Below, piece by piece: positions 57,910 to 64,000 of a stretch of 64,000 nucleotides of DNA (its first letter is position 1; every line of letters begins with the position of its first letter). Made by a program: the position numbers and the translations under genes. This DNA is from Oscillospiraceae bacterium. GTDB taxonomy: Bacteria; Bacillota; Clostridia; Oscillospirales; Ruminococcaceae. The notes under the pieces were generated by a model. That model made no database searches, was not told the DNA's origin, and saw only the letters and a list, made by a program, of their open reading frames with translations. The stretch lies in NCBI GenBank assembly GCA_021769525.1, contig JAETSQ010000001.1:62001-126000 (forward strand), written 5' to 3'.

Positions 57910-58452
57910 CTACTCCTTTACAAAGAGGGGGATGGTGCCCAGGTAGATGATGTCCTCCCGCTTGGCGGCATCCCCCTCCGCCAGGATGGCGGCGCGGGCG
58001 GCCACGGTGCCTCCGGCCAGCTCCACCAGGTGCTCCACGGCGGCCAGAGAGCTGCCGGTGGAGATCACATCGTCCACGATGGCCATGCGGGAGCCCTTGA
58101 TGAGCTTGATGTCGTCCTCATCCAGGCAGAGGATCTGCTCCTTGCTGGTGGTGATGGAATTTACCTTGGTGACGATGGGGTTCTTCATGTAGCCCTTCAC
58201 CGACTTGCGGGCGATGAGATACCGGGGCATCTTCATCACCTTGGCCATCTCGTAGATGAGGGGGATGCTCTTTGCCTCGGCGGTGATGAGGTAATCCACC
58301 GGAGGGAGTTTGGCCGCCAGCTCGCGGGCGCAGGGCTCCACCACGTCGGTGTCGCCGAAGATCACAAAGGAGGCGATGGAGAGGGTGTCGCTGATGGGCA
58401 CCACCGGCAGGCTCCGCTTCACGCCGGCTACGGTAATGTCATAATGTTCCAT
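57910..58452 (-). CDS. Purine-type phosphoribosyltransferase family protein
   Basis: A 180-aa type I PRTase. The PRPP loop is MAIVDDVISTGSSLAAVE and the fold core YLITAEAKSIPLIYEMAKVMKMPRYLIARKSVK matches adenine PRTase-like proteins. Substrate specificity (adenine, xanthine or a regulatory role) cannot be fixed. ATG 58452 follows GAAAGGGAG. A promoter TTGTGT-17-TATCAT is readable about 55 bases upstream on the minus strand. No purine riboswitch is present. Confidence 0.86.
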   Translation of the reverse strand: MEHYDITVAGVKRSLPVVPISDTLSIASFVIFGDTDVVEPCARELAAKLPPVDYLITAEAKSIPLIYEMAKVMKMPRYLIARKSVKGYMKNPIVTKVNSITTSKEQILCLDEDDIKLIKGSRMAIVDDVISTGSSLAAVEHLVELAGGTVAARAAILAEGDAAKREDIIYLGTIPLFVKE

Positions 58453-58567
58453 GGTGTATTCTCCCTTTCAGCAAATCTTTATAGACGGGGCAGAGCCCCC
58501 TTTTCCTTATGATACAACAAAAACCTGGGGGACACAAGCGGTTTTGCGGGATTTTTCCGCAAATTCA

Positions 58568-58617
58568 GAGCCTGTTTAGGACTTCAGGCAGTGCGCCGGG
58601 AGATGCGAAACAGGCTC
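58568..58617. repeat. Short (50-bp) copy of the dispersed inverted repeat
   Basis: The ends GAGCCTGTTTAGG and GAAACAGGCTC are inverted and match the left end of the copy at 26250. Only about 25 bases separate them. Its right end continues as TTA, the stop codon of the next minus-strand gene. Confidence 0.82.
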
Positions 58618-59502
58618 TTAGCCGTCCTGCTCCGGGGGGTCCATCCTCCGGCAGGCCCTGGCCAGGCCGATGATCTGTTCCAGCTCCGGCAGGGGGTCCC
58701 GCTCCAGGTCCGCCTGGGTGAGGGGCCGCTTCAGACCGGGGTCCCCGCAGGTGACATACCGGCGGTGGAGCATGAAGAAGAGGGTGTCCCCTTCGATGCC
58801 CAGGGCGAAGGGGGTGGGAACGGTCCGGGCCAGCTCATCGATGCGGGCCAGCACCGCCTCCGGGAGGGAGAAGGCGGCGCCCTCCCCGGCGTAGCTGCAA
58901 AAAAGCCCGTCCAGGGGCTCCCGCTCCCAACCGATGGGGTGGAAGGAGTGCTTTTGGAACCAGTCCCGCTGGAGCTCCGGGTCCACCAGCGTCCGGGCCA
59001 CCATCCGCAGGCTCCGGCCGGAGGAATGGTCCAGCTTTACCCGCACCCAGCAGCCGGTGAGGAACTGGGGCTTGGAACGCTCCTCCCCGGCTTCCAGCTG
59101 GAAGCTGACGTCGGAAAGCTCCAGCTCCATCCGGTCCTTTTCCCCGGTGATGCGGTGGAAGGTCATGCAGCTGTTCCCAGGCTTTACCGGCAGCAGCCGG
59201 TCCGCCAGGATCACCTCCCGGCTGATGCCGGACCGGCTCCGATAGGCGGCCTTTTCCATATGCTTTGCCATGGCCGCGGCGGCGTTCTTCTCCCGGAAGA
59301 CGGCAGCGTAGGACTTGATGTCCGGCCGGGCTAAGAAAAAGTAGTAGACCAGCTCCAGCGCCAATATCACCAGGGCGGTGCCCATGCGGCGGGTGAGGAG
59401 AAAGAGGATAAGGACCAGGTTCATCAGTCCGAAGAGGAGATAGCCCCGCTGGGCGGCGCGGCGCTTTGTCTCCAGCTCCTTCAGGGTGGCGGCGGTATCC
59501 AT
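58618..59502 (-). CDS. Hypothetical membrane-anchored protein
   Basis: A 294-aa protein with two adjacent membrane helices at about residues 20-58 (GYLLFGLMNLVLILFLLTRR, MGTALVILALELVYYFFLARP) and a cytosolic or external soluble domain of 230 residues. Some resemblance to DUF3137-like proteins, not firm. The stop codon TAA (58620-58618) abuts a copy of the inverted repeat, so the C-terminus may have been altered by its insertion. It is followed upstream by another small membrane protein gene on the same strand. Confidence 0.78.
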   Translation of the reverse strand: MDTAATLKELETKRRAAQRGYLLFGLMNLVLILFLLTRRMGTALVILALELVYYFFLARPDIKSYAAVFREKNAAAAMAKHMEKAAYRSRSGISREVILADRLLPVKPGNSCMTFHRITGEKDRMELELSDVSFQLEAGEERSKPQFLTGCWVRVKLDHSSGRSLRMVARTLVDPELQRDWFQKHSFHPIGWEREPLDGLFCSYAGEGAAFSLPEAVLARIDELARTVPTPFALGIEGDTLFFMLHRRYVTCGDPGLKRPLTQADLERDPLPELEQIIGLARACRRMDPPEQDG

Positions 59503-59542
59503 GGCGGCAGCTCCTTATAAATAAGATCGGGGGAGTGGGGAG

Positions 59543-59941
59543 TCAGAAATTCACTCCGCCGGTGAGGTCCAGAAAGCGCAGCAACCGGTAGTTCCATTCC
59601 ATCCAGAAGTAGAGGGCGTTTATCCCCCCCAGCGCCAAAGTGACGGCGAGGTCCGTCCAGTCCTTCCGGCGGATGGCCCAGACGGCCAGGCCGATGAGGA
59701 TCAGAAGCCCCAGCACCCCGGTGCCGTTAAAGGGGGAGAGGTTGGGGAGGGGATTCGATACATAGAGGTTGTAGGTGTGGAAGAGACGCCCCAGCATCAT
59801 CCCGGCGCCGCCCCCCCGCAGCAGCCAGGCCAGCAGGAAGAGGAGCCCCGGCAGCACCAGGGTGATGTACAGCTGGTACTGCCAGCTCTTTTTGATCTCC
59901 AGGCGGTTCGCTTTTTCCCACAGCCGGTCCAATTTGCTCAT
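59543..59941 (-). CDS. Hypothetical small membrane protein
   Basis: A 132-aa protein with three predicted helices (QLYITLVLPGLLFLLAWLLRGG, TGVLGLLILIGLAVWAIRR, LAVTLALGGINALYFWMEW). ATG 59941 has GGGAG eight bases upstream; ATG 59956 adds five residues. It precedes the 294-aa membrane protein gene by 40 bases, likely one operon. I do not recognise the family. Confidence 0.75.
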   Translation of the reverse strand: MSKLDRLWEKANRLEIKKSWQYQLYITLVLPGLLFLLAWLLRGGGAGMMLGRLFHTYNLYVSNPLPNLSPFNGTGVLGLLILIGLAVWAIRRKDWTDLAVTLALGGINALYFWMEWNYRLLRFLDLTGGVNF

Positions 59942-59997
59942 GGCAAAGGCTCCCATCTTCTGTTATTTTGCGCCTTGAATATACAAAAGGTATAGAT

Positions 59998-61119
59998 CTA
60001 TCCCTGGATAGCGGAGGTGGCGCCGCCCCGGTCCCGCATGATGGGGAGCATATTCCCGGTGTACTCCACCGTCCCGTCGGGGAAGACCCAGAGGGCCATC
60101 ACCCCCAGCTCCTCCGCCAGGGCCCGGCCCTCCTCGTAGTCCATCACAAAGAGACAGGTGGAAAGGAAGTCCGCCAGGCCGGAATCATCGGTGACGATGG
60201 TGAGGGCCCGGTAGTGGTTGGCGGGCCAAAGGGTCTTGGGATCGATGATATGGTGGATGTACTGGTCCCCCACCATGTAGAACTGGCGGTAATCCCCGCT
60301 GGTAACGACGCACCGGTTCTTTACAAAGAGGACATCCAGGGATTTGCTCTGGGGATCGCCGGGGTCGGCGAAGGGGTCCTGGATGCCAATGCCCCAGCTG
60401 TTTCGGACACCGTCCAGGGGCGGGTCCCCGGTGACCACGTTGCCCCCGGCGCTGATGGTGAAGGACTTGAAGCCGGCCTCGTAGATCTCGTCGGCCACCA
60501 TCTGGGTGGCGTAGCCCTTGGCGACGGCCCCCACATCCAGGGACATCCCCTCCTCCTCCAGGAAAACGGTGCCCGCCTCCCGGTCGATGATCACCTTATC
60601 CAGGTCGGTATGCTGGTTGGCAGCCAGCAGGGCATCCATGGAGGGGCAGGCGTCGGGGGTCCCCTCCGCCAGGGCCATGCCGGAGTACCTCTCCCGGTAT
60701 GCCCGCCACAGCTCCAGAGGGGGGCCCATGGCGATGTTCACCCGTCCGTCCGTCTTTTCGCACCACTTCTTGGCGAAGGAGAGCATCTCCAAAAGCTCCG
60801 GCTCCACCTCCACCGGCGCCACGCCGGCGTTTTTATTGATGGTGCAGATGTTGTTTACCCCAGAGTATTCGTAGAAGCGGTCGTAGAGCCGGCTGAGGTG
60901 GGCGAACCGCTGGTGGATGGTCTCGACATAAGCCTCAAATTCCTCCTGGGTCTCGGTGTAGCCGATGACCTGGATGATGGTATCAAAGGTATCGTAAAAC
61001 TCGGTGGAATACCGGGTATAGCCGGTATCCGGCGGCTCTTTTTTCCCGGCGCATCCCACCAGGAGGCCCAGGCAGAGGAGGAGGCAGAAACTTTTGCAGA
61101 GGAACCGTTTCATCTTCAT
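59998..61119 (-). CDS. apbE: FAD:protein FMN transferase (ApbE)
   Basis: A 373-aa lipoprotein (lipobox GLLVGCAGK) that attaches FMN to Thr/Ser of extracytoplasmic flavoproteins such as Rnf and Nqr subunits. Visible motifs: TFDTIIQVIGY, LSRLYDRFYEYSGVNNICTINKNAG, SLDVGAVAKGYATQMVADEI, AGGNVVTGD, the substrate pocket HHIIDPKTLWPA and DSGLADFLSTCLFVM. ATG 61119 follows AGGAGG. No target flavoprotein gene is in the window. It lies 13 bases downstream of recR and may be in the same transcript. Confidence 0.94.
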   Translation of the reverse strand: MKMKRFLCKSFCLLLCLGLLVGCAGKKEPPDTGYTRYSTEFYDTFDTIIQVIGYTETQEEFEAYVETIHQRFAHLSRLYDRFYEYSGVNNICTINKNAGVAPVEVEPELLEMLSFAKKWCEKTDGRVNIAMGPPLELWRAYRERYSGMALAEGTPDACPSMDALLAANQHTDLDKVIIDREAGTVFLEEEGMSLDVGAVAKGYATQMVADEIYEAGFKSFTISAGGNVVTGDPPLDGVRNSWGIGIQDPFADPGDPQSKSLDVLFVKNRCVVTSGDYRQFYMVGDQYIHHIIDPKTLWPANHYRALTIVTDDSGLADFLSTCLFVMDYEEGRALAEELGVMALWVFPDGTVEYTGNMLPIMRDRGGATSAIQG

Positions 61120-61132
61120 TGCTGCAATCCTC

Positions 61133-61729
61133 CTACAATTCGCTGCGACCGGCCAGGGCCCGGTAGAGGGTCACCTCATCGGCGTACTCCAGGTTGCCCC
61201 CCACGGGGATGCCGTAGGCCAGGCGGGTCACCTTCACACCCAGGGGCTTTAGAAGGCGGGCGATGTACATGGCGGTGGCCTCCCCCTCCACGGTGGGGTT
61301 GGTGGCCATGATGACCTCCGTCACATCCCCTTTGGAGACCCGCTCCAGCAGGCTTTTTACGTTGATCTGCTCCGGGCCCACCCCGTCCATGGGGCTGATG
61401 AGCCCGTGGAGGACGTGGTACACCCCGTTGTATTCCTTGGTCCGCTCAAAGGCCAGCACGTCCCGCGGGTCCTCCACCACGCAGATGAGGCCGGTCTCCC
61501 GGCCCTTGGCGGCGCAGATGGGGCAGAGCTCCCCATCGGTGAGGTTGCCGCAGACGGGGCATTTCTTGATCTTGGTGCGGGCATCCAGGATGGCCTGGGC
61601 GAAGCCCTTGGCCCGTTCCTCCGGCAGGTTCAAGATATGGAAGGCGAAGCGCTGGGCGGTCTTGCGGCCCACCCCTGGGAGCTTTGCGAATTCCTCAATG
61701 AGCTTTACCAGCGGCAGCGCGCCCTCCAT
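61133..61729 (-). CDS. recR: Recombination protein RecR
   Basis: A 198-aa DNA repair protein that works with RecF and RecO on gapped DNA. N-terminal helix-hairpin-helix ([17 protein letters not shown]), a zinc finger ([16 protein letters not shown]), a Toprim domain ([18 protein letters not shown]...[23 protein letters not shown]) and the C-terminal [28 protein letters not shown] 61729 has GAAGGGG upstream. The gene order dnaX-ebfC-recR is conserved in most Firmicutes. Confidence 0.97.
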   Translation of the reverse strand: MEGALPLVKLIEEFAKLPGVGRKTAQRFAFHILNLPEERAKGFAQAILDARTKIKKCPVCGNLTDGELCPICAAKGRETGLICVVEDPRDVLAFERTKEYNGVYHVLHGLISPMDGVGPEQINVKSLLERVSKGDVTEVIMATNPTVEGEATAMYIARLLKPLGVKVTRLAYGIPVGGNLEYADEVTLYRALAGRSEL

Positions 61730-61766
61730 ATCCCATTACCCCTTCCGTCAGAAAAACTTTGCGGTA

Positions 61767-62117
61767 TCACAGCAGCCCCGGACCGCGCAGGCCCCCGGTG
61801 ATGGCCCCCATCACCTGCTGGGAGTCCGCCTCCACCGCCCGGATGGCCTCGTTCACCGCCCCGGCGATCATATCCTCCAGGATCTCCACGTCCTCCGGGT
61901 CCACCACTTCGGGCTTCAGGGTGACCTTTACCACTTCCTTTTTGCCGTTCATGGTCACCGCCACCATGCCGCCCCCGGAGGTGGCCTCGTACTCCTTGGC
62001 GTTCAGCTCCTCCTGGGCCTTCTCCATGGCCTCCTGCATCTTCTGGGCCTGGCGGATCATCTGGTTCATGTTGGAGGGGGCGCCGCCCCCCATCCCCTGG
62101 GGAAGTCTTGCTTTCAT
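61767..62117 (-). CDS. YbaB/EbfC-family nucleoid-associated protein
   Basis: A 116-aa DNA-binding protein, dimeric in relatives. MNQMIRQAQKMQEAMEKAQEEL forms the N-terminal helix and VAVTMNGKKEVVKVTLKPEVVDPEDVEILEDMIAGAVNEAI the core sheet and helix. ATG 62117 follows AAGGAG. It sits between dnaX and recR as in most bacteria. Confidence 0.95.
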   Translation of the reverse strand: MKARLPQGMGGGAPSNMNQMIRQAQKMQEAMEKAQEELNAKEYEATSGGGMVAVTMNGKKEVVKVTLKPEVVDPEDVEILEDMIAGAVNEAIRAVEADSQQVMGAITGGLRGPGLL

Positions 62118-62187
62118 ACGGTCATTCTCCTTCTGGTTTTCATGATTGCGATTTCAACCGCGCGTCCGCGTGTAAAAAACGGTCCTT

Positions 62188-63801
62188 TTACCGGATGTCC
62201 ACCGGCACCCCGGCCTCCTTCGCCTTCTGGAGGATGGCGTCCACCGGGGCGGGAGGGGGCTCCTGCCGGGAGGCGGGGGCGGGGCCGCTGTAGGGCCCCA
62301 CGCCGTAGCGGACCCCGGTCACCTCCATGATGGCCTTTTTCAGGGAGCTGCGGGTGTATTCGTTGGTCTTCATCATCTCCCGGAACACCGAGTTATCGCT
62401 GGCGATAAGCACCCGCCCGTTGGCGGTGTAGGCGGTGGAGCCCAGCAGAGCCCCCCTGGCGGCGGGGTTCAGCTTGCCCAGGCGCTCCAGCACATCCTCC
62501 CACTGGGGGAAGGGGACCGCCTCCTGGGAGGGGCTTTCCGCCGGAGCGGGAGGCGGGGCCTTGGCGGGGGAGGGGCGGGGACTTGTCCGCCGGGGGGGCG
62601 GGGAAGGCTCCGCCTCCGGCACGCTGGCGGCAGGGGCGGGGAGCCCCTGGGCCAGGAGGGTGTTGAGCTTGGCCTCCAGGCCCTCAACGCGCTCCAGCAG
62701 GGCCTCCGGGGACTGGTCCAGCCGGGGGTCGCAGAGGCGGATGGCCGCCAGCTCCAGCTCGGTGCGCCGGGAGGAGGTGCGGGTCATGGCGCTCTGGGCC
62801 TCCTGGAGGACCCGGACGGCACGGATGAGCCGGGAGGGCGAAAGATCCTTGGCCTGGGCCCGGTACCGCTCCAGTGTCTCCGGCAGGCAGACGATAAGCT
62901 CCTCCGGCTTCTTGGAGGAATGGATCATCAAAAGGTTCCGGAAGTGCCCTGCCAGCTGGGAGCAGAGGCGGTCGTATTCCACCGCCTGCCCCCCCACCGC
63001 GGCGATCTGATCCATCACCAGGGCAAGCTCCCCCTTGGCTACCCCGTCGGCGATGTCAAAGAGATAGTCCTGGGCCACCAGCCCCGCGGCCTGGCTGACG
63101 GTCTGCACCGTCACCTCCGGGCTGTGGGCCCGGCAGAGGTCCAGCAGGGACAGGGCGTCCCGCATCCCGCCGTCGGCCAGCCGCCCGATGAGCTGGGCGG
63201 CCTCCGGTTCCAGGGGGAAGCCCTCCTCCCCGGCCACGTAGAGGAGGCGCGCGGCGATGGTCTCGCTGGGGATGCGCCGGAAATCGAACCGCTGGCACCG
63301 GGACTGGATGGTGGCGGGGATCTTCTGCACCTCGGTGGTGGCCAGGATGAAGATGACGTGTTCCGGCGGCTCCTCCAGTATTTTCAGGAGGGCGTTCACC
63401 GCCCCGATGGAGAGCATATGGGCCTCATCGATGATATAGACCCGGTACTTTGTGAGGCTGGGGAGGAAGTTCGCCTCTTCCCGCAGGTCCCGGATGCTGT
63501 CCACCCCGTTGTTGCTGGCGGCATCGATCTCCACCACGTCCACCACGGAGCCGCTGTCGATGCCCCGGCAGATCTCGCACTCCCCGCAGGGGCTGCCGTC
63601 CTGGGGATCCAGGCAGTTCACCGCCTTGGCGATGAGGCGGGCGCAGGTGGTCTTGCCGATGCCCCGGCTGCCCATCAGCAGATAGGCGTGGGCGGGGCGG
63701 CCCTGGCGTATCTCGTTTTTCAGGGTGGTGGTGATGGGCTCCTGGCCCACCACGTCCTCAAAGGTCCTGGACCGCCACTTGCGGTAAAGGGCCTGGTACA
63801 C
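62188..63801 (-). CDS. dnaX: DNA polymerase III subunit gamma/tau
   Basis: A 537-aa clamp-loader ATPase. The Walker A is GSRGIGKTT, zinc site CLDPQDGSPCGECEIC, Walker B IIDEAHML, SRC motif in TIQSRCQRFDF, and sensor 2 in the lid. A Pro/Ala-rich linker (about residues 395-440) precedes a short C-terminal domain, so it corresponds to tau with a reduced domain V. The start is GTG 63801 after GGGAGG, giving the conserved YQALYRKWRSRTFEDVVGQ. No clear slippery site for a gamma frameshift was seen. Confidence 0.96.
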   Translation of the reverse strand: MYQALYRKWRSRTFEDVVGQEPITTTLKNEIRQGRPAHAYLLMGSRGIGKTTCARLIAKAVNCLDPQDGSPCGECEICRGIDSGSVVDVVEIDAASNNGVDSIRDLREEANFLPSLTKYRVYIIDEAHMLSIGAVNALLKILEEPPEHVIFILATTEVQKIPATIQSRCQRFDFRRIPSETIAARLLYVAGEEGFPLEPEAAQLIGRLADGGMRDALSLLDLCRAHSPEVTVQTVSQAAGLVAQDYLFDIADGVAKGELALVMDQIAAVGGQAVEYDRLCSQLAGHFRNLLMIHSSKKPEELIVCLPETLERYRAQAKDLSPSRLIRAVRVLQEAQSAMTRTSSRRTELELAAIRLCDPRLDQSPEALLERVEGLEAKLNTLLAQGLPAPAASVPEAEPSPPPRRTSPRPSPAKAPPPAPAESPSQEAVPFPQWEDVLERLGKLNPAARGALLGSTAYTANGRVLIASDNSVFREMMKTNEYTRSSLKKAIMEVTGVRYGVGPYSGPAPASRQEPPPAPVDAILQKAKEAGVPVDIR

Positions 63802-63834
63802 GGCCTTCGCCTCCCTTCATACAAGAAAAAGGAC

Positions 63835-64000
63835 AGACATCCCGCCGCCCCTGTGGGGAGGGGAATGCCCTCTGCCATACGGAAACCGGCTTGCTGCGGC
63901 ACCCGCAGGACGCCGCTTAATGCTGCTCGGTTCCCCGCCTGACATGGTTCACGACGCTGCGTCGCACAGGGCCGGTCCCCGCATGGCACAAAGCATTCCC
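63835..64000 (-). ncRNA. ffs: Signal recognition particle RNA (5' end outside window)
   Basis: On the minus strand GTGAACCATGTCAGGCGGGG, AACCGAGCAGCATTAAGC (about 63955-63917) is the conserved helix 8 core with the GGAA-type tetraloop. Outer pairing of GGGAATGC (64000-63993) with GCATTCCC (63868-63861) forms helix 5. The 3' part continues through a CCCC/GGGG stem to a TTTTT run near 63825. It lies just upstream of dnaX, the usual Firmicutes position. The Alu-domain 5' part would be beyond 64000. Confidence 0.88.

Noticed and set aside
58453..58567. Possible purine riboswitch before the phosphoribosyltransferase gene
   Set aside because: The leader is short, the conserved purine-aptamer junction bases are absent and no terminator is present; only a promoter is readable.
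62188..63801. Programmed frameshift producing a short gamma form of DnaX
   Set aside because: No A-rich slippery heptamer with a following stem was found in the linker region.
1..64000. CRISPR array or tandem repeats
   Set aside because: No regularly spaced direct repeats were seen; the repeats present are single inverted elements.

Overview
The window is about 64 kb of GC-rich chromosome from an endospore-forming member of the Clostridia. Strong AGGAGG-type ribosome binding sites, sigma-A promoters, the sporulation genes yqfC, yqfD and ylbJ, the Firmicutes order SRP RNA-dnaX-ebfC-recR, and the general protein character all point to the Oscillospirales (Flavonifractor/Lawsonibacter/Intestinimonas-like). 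That placement is inference. There is no prophage, integrase, CRISPR array, rRNA or tRNA. The mobile component is a family of small inverted repeats.

Layout. 1-4.9 kb: 3' end of an HtrA protease, then pyrG-purA on the minus strand behind a leader that looks like a transcription attenuator, and thioredoxin. 5-10.9 kb: ogt and a five-gene Nik/Dpp-type ABC transporter transcribed leftwards from a cobalamin riboswitch that carries a 52-bp hairpin repeat inside it. 11.2-13.9 kb: a first NitT/TauT-type ABC transporter. 14-21 kb: ridA, a ferredoxin/NapH-like/ArsR operon, a DUF45 metallopeptidase, an ECF sigma/anti-sigma pair, an XRE regulator, a small operon with an SOS-like box, a QueD-like enzyme and a Fur regulator. 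21-28.7 kb: a large hybrid histidine kinase, pepT, a hypothetical gene, prfC and a membrane protein. 28.7-33.5 kb: PadR plus DUF2812 membrane protein, a CaCA exchanger, a YdeI-like protein and YitT with a leader-peptide attenuator. 33.5-42.7 kb: a DapA-like aldolase/FAD reductase/PCC-domain operon divergent from a Crp/Fnr regulator and a branched-chain-amino-acid-type ABC transporter (liv). 42.8-50.2 kb: an ATPase-like protein, a GHL10-amidase fusion and the ylbJ and yqfCD sporulation genes. 50.3-57.8 kb: a ROK regulator with a phosphoglucose-isomerase homologue, a second NitT/TauT-type transporter, a Gfo/Idh/MocA oxidoreductase and a TIM-barrel isomerase. 57.9-64 kb: a phosphoribosyltransferase, two membrane proteins, ApbE, recR, ebfC, dnaX and the SRP RNA.

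Most notable items. (1) The ROK cluster pairs a transporter class usually linked to sulfonates or nitrate with sugar-type enzymes; the same 13-bp palindrome lies upstream of the regulator and inside the transporter promoter. It is the best candidate for an undescribed catabolic system. (2) A small hairpin repeat, one of five copies of a family with 160-bp and 50-bp forms, sits in the P4-like hairpin of the cobalamin riboswitch. (3) Several leader-RNA control elements are visible: pyrG, yitT (a 13-codon leader peptide ending inside a terminator) and the cobalamin-controlled operon.

All calls come from reading the sequence and family knowledge; no database search was run.
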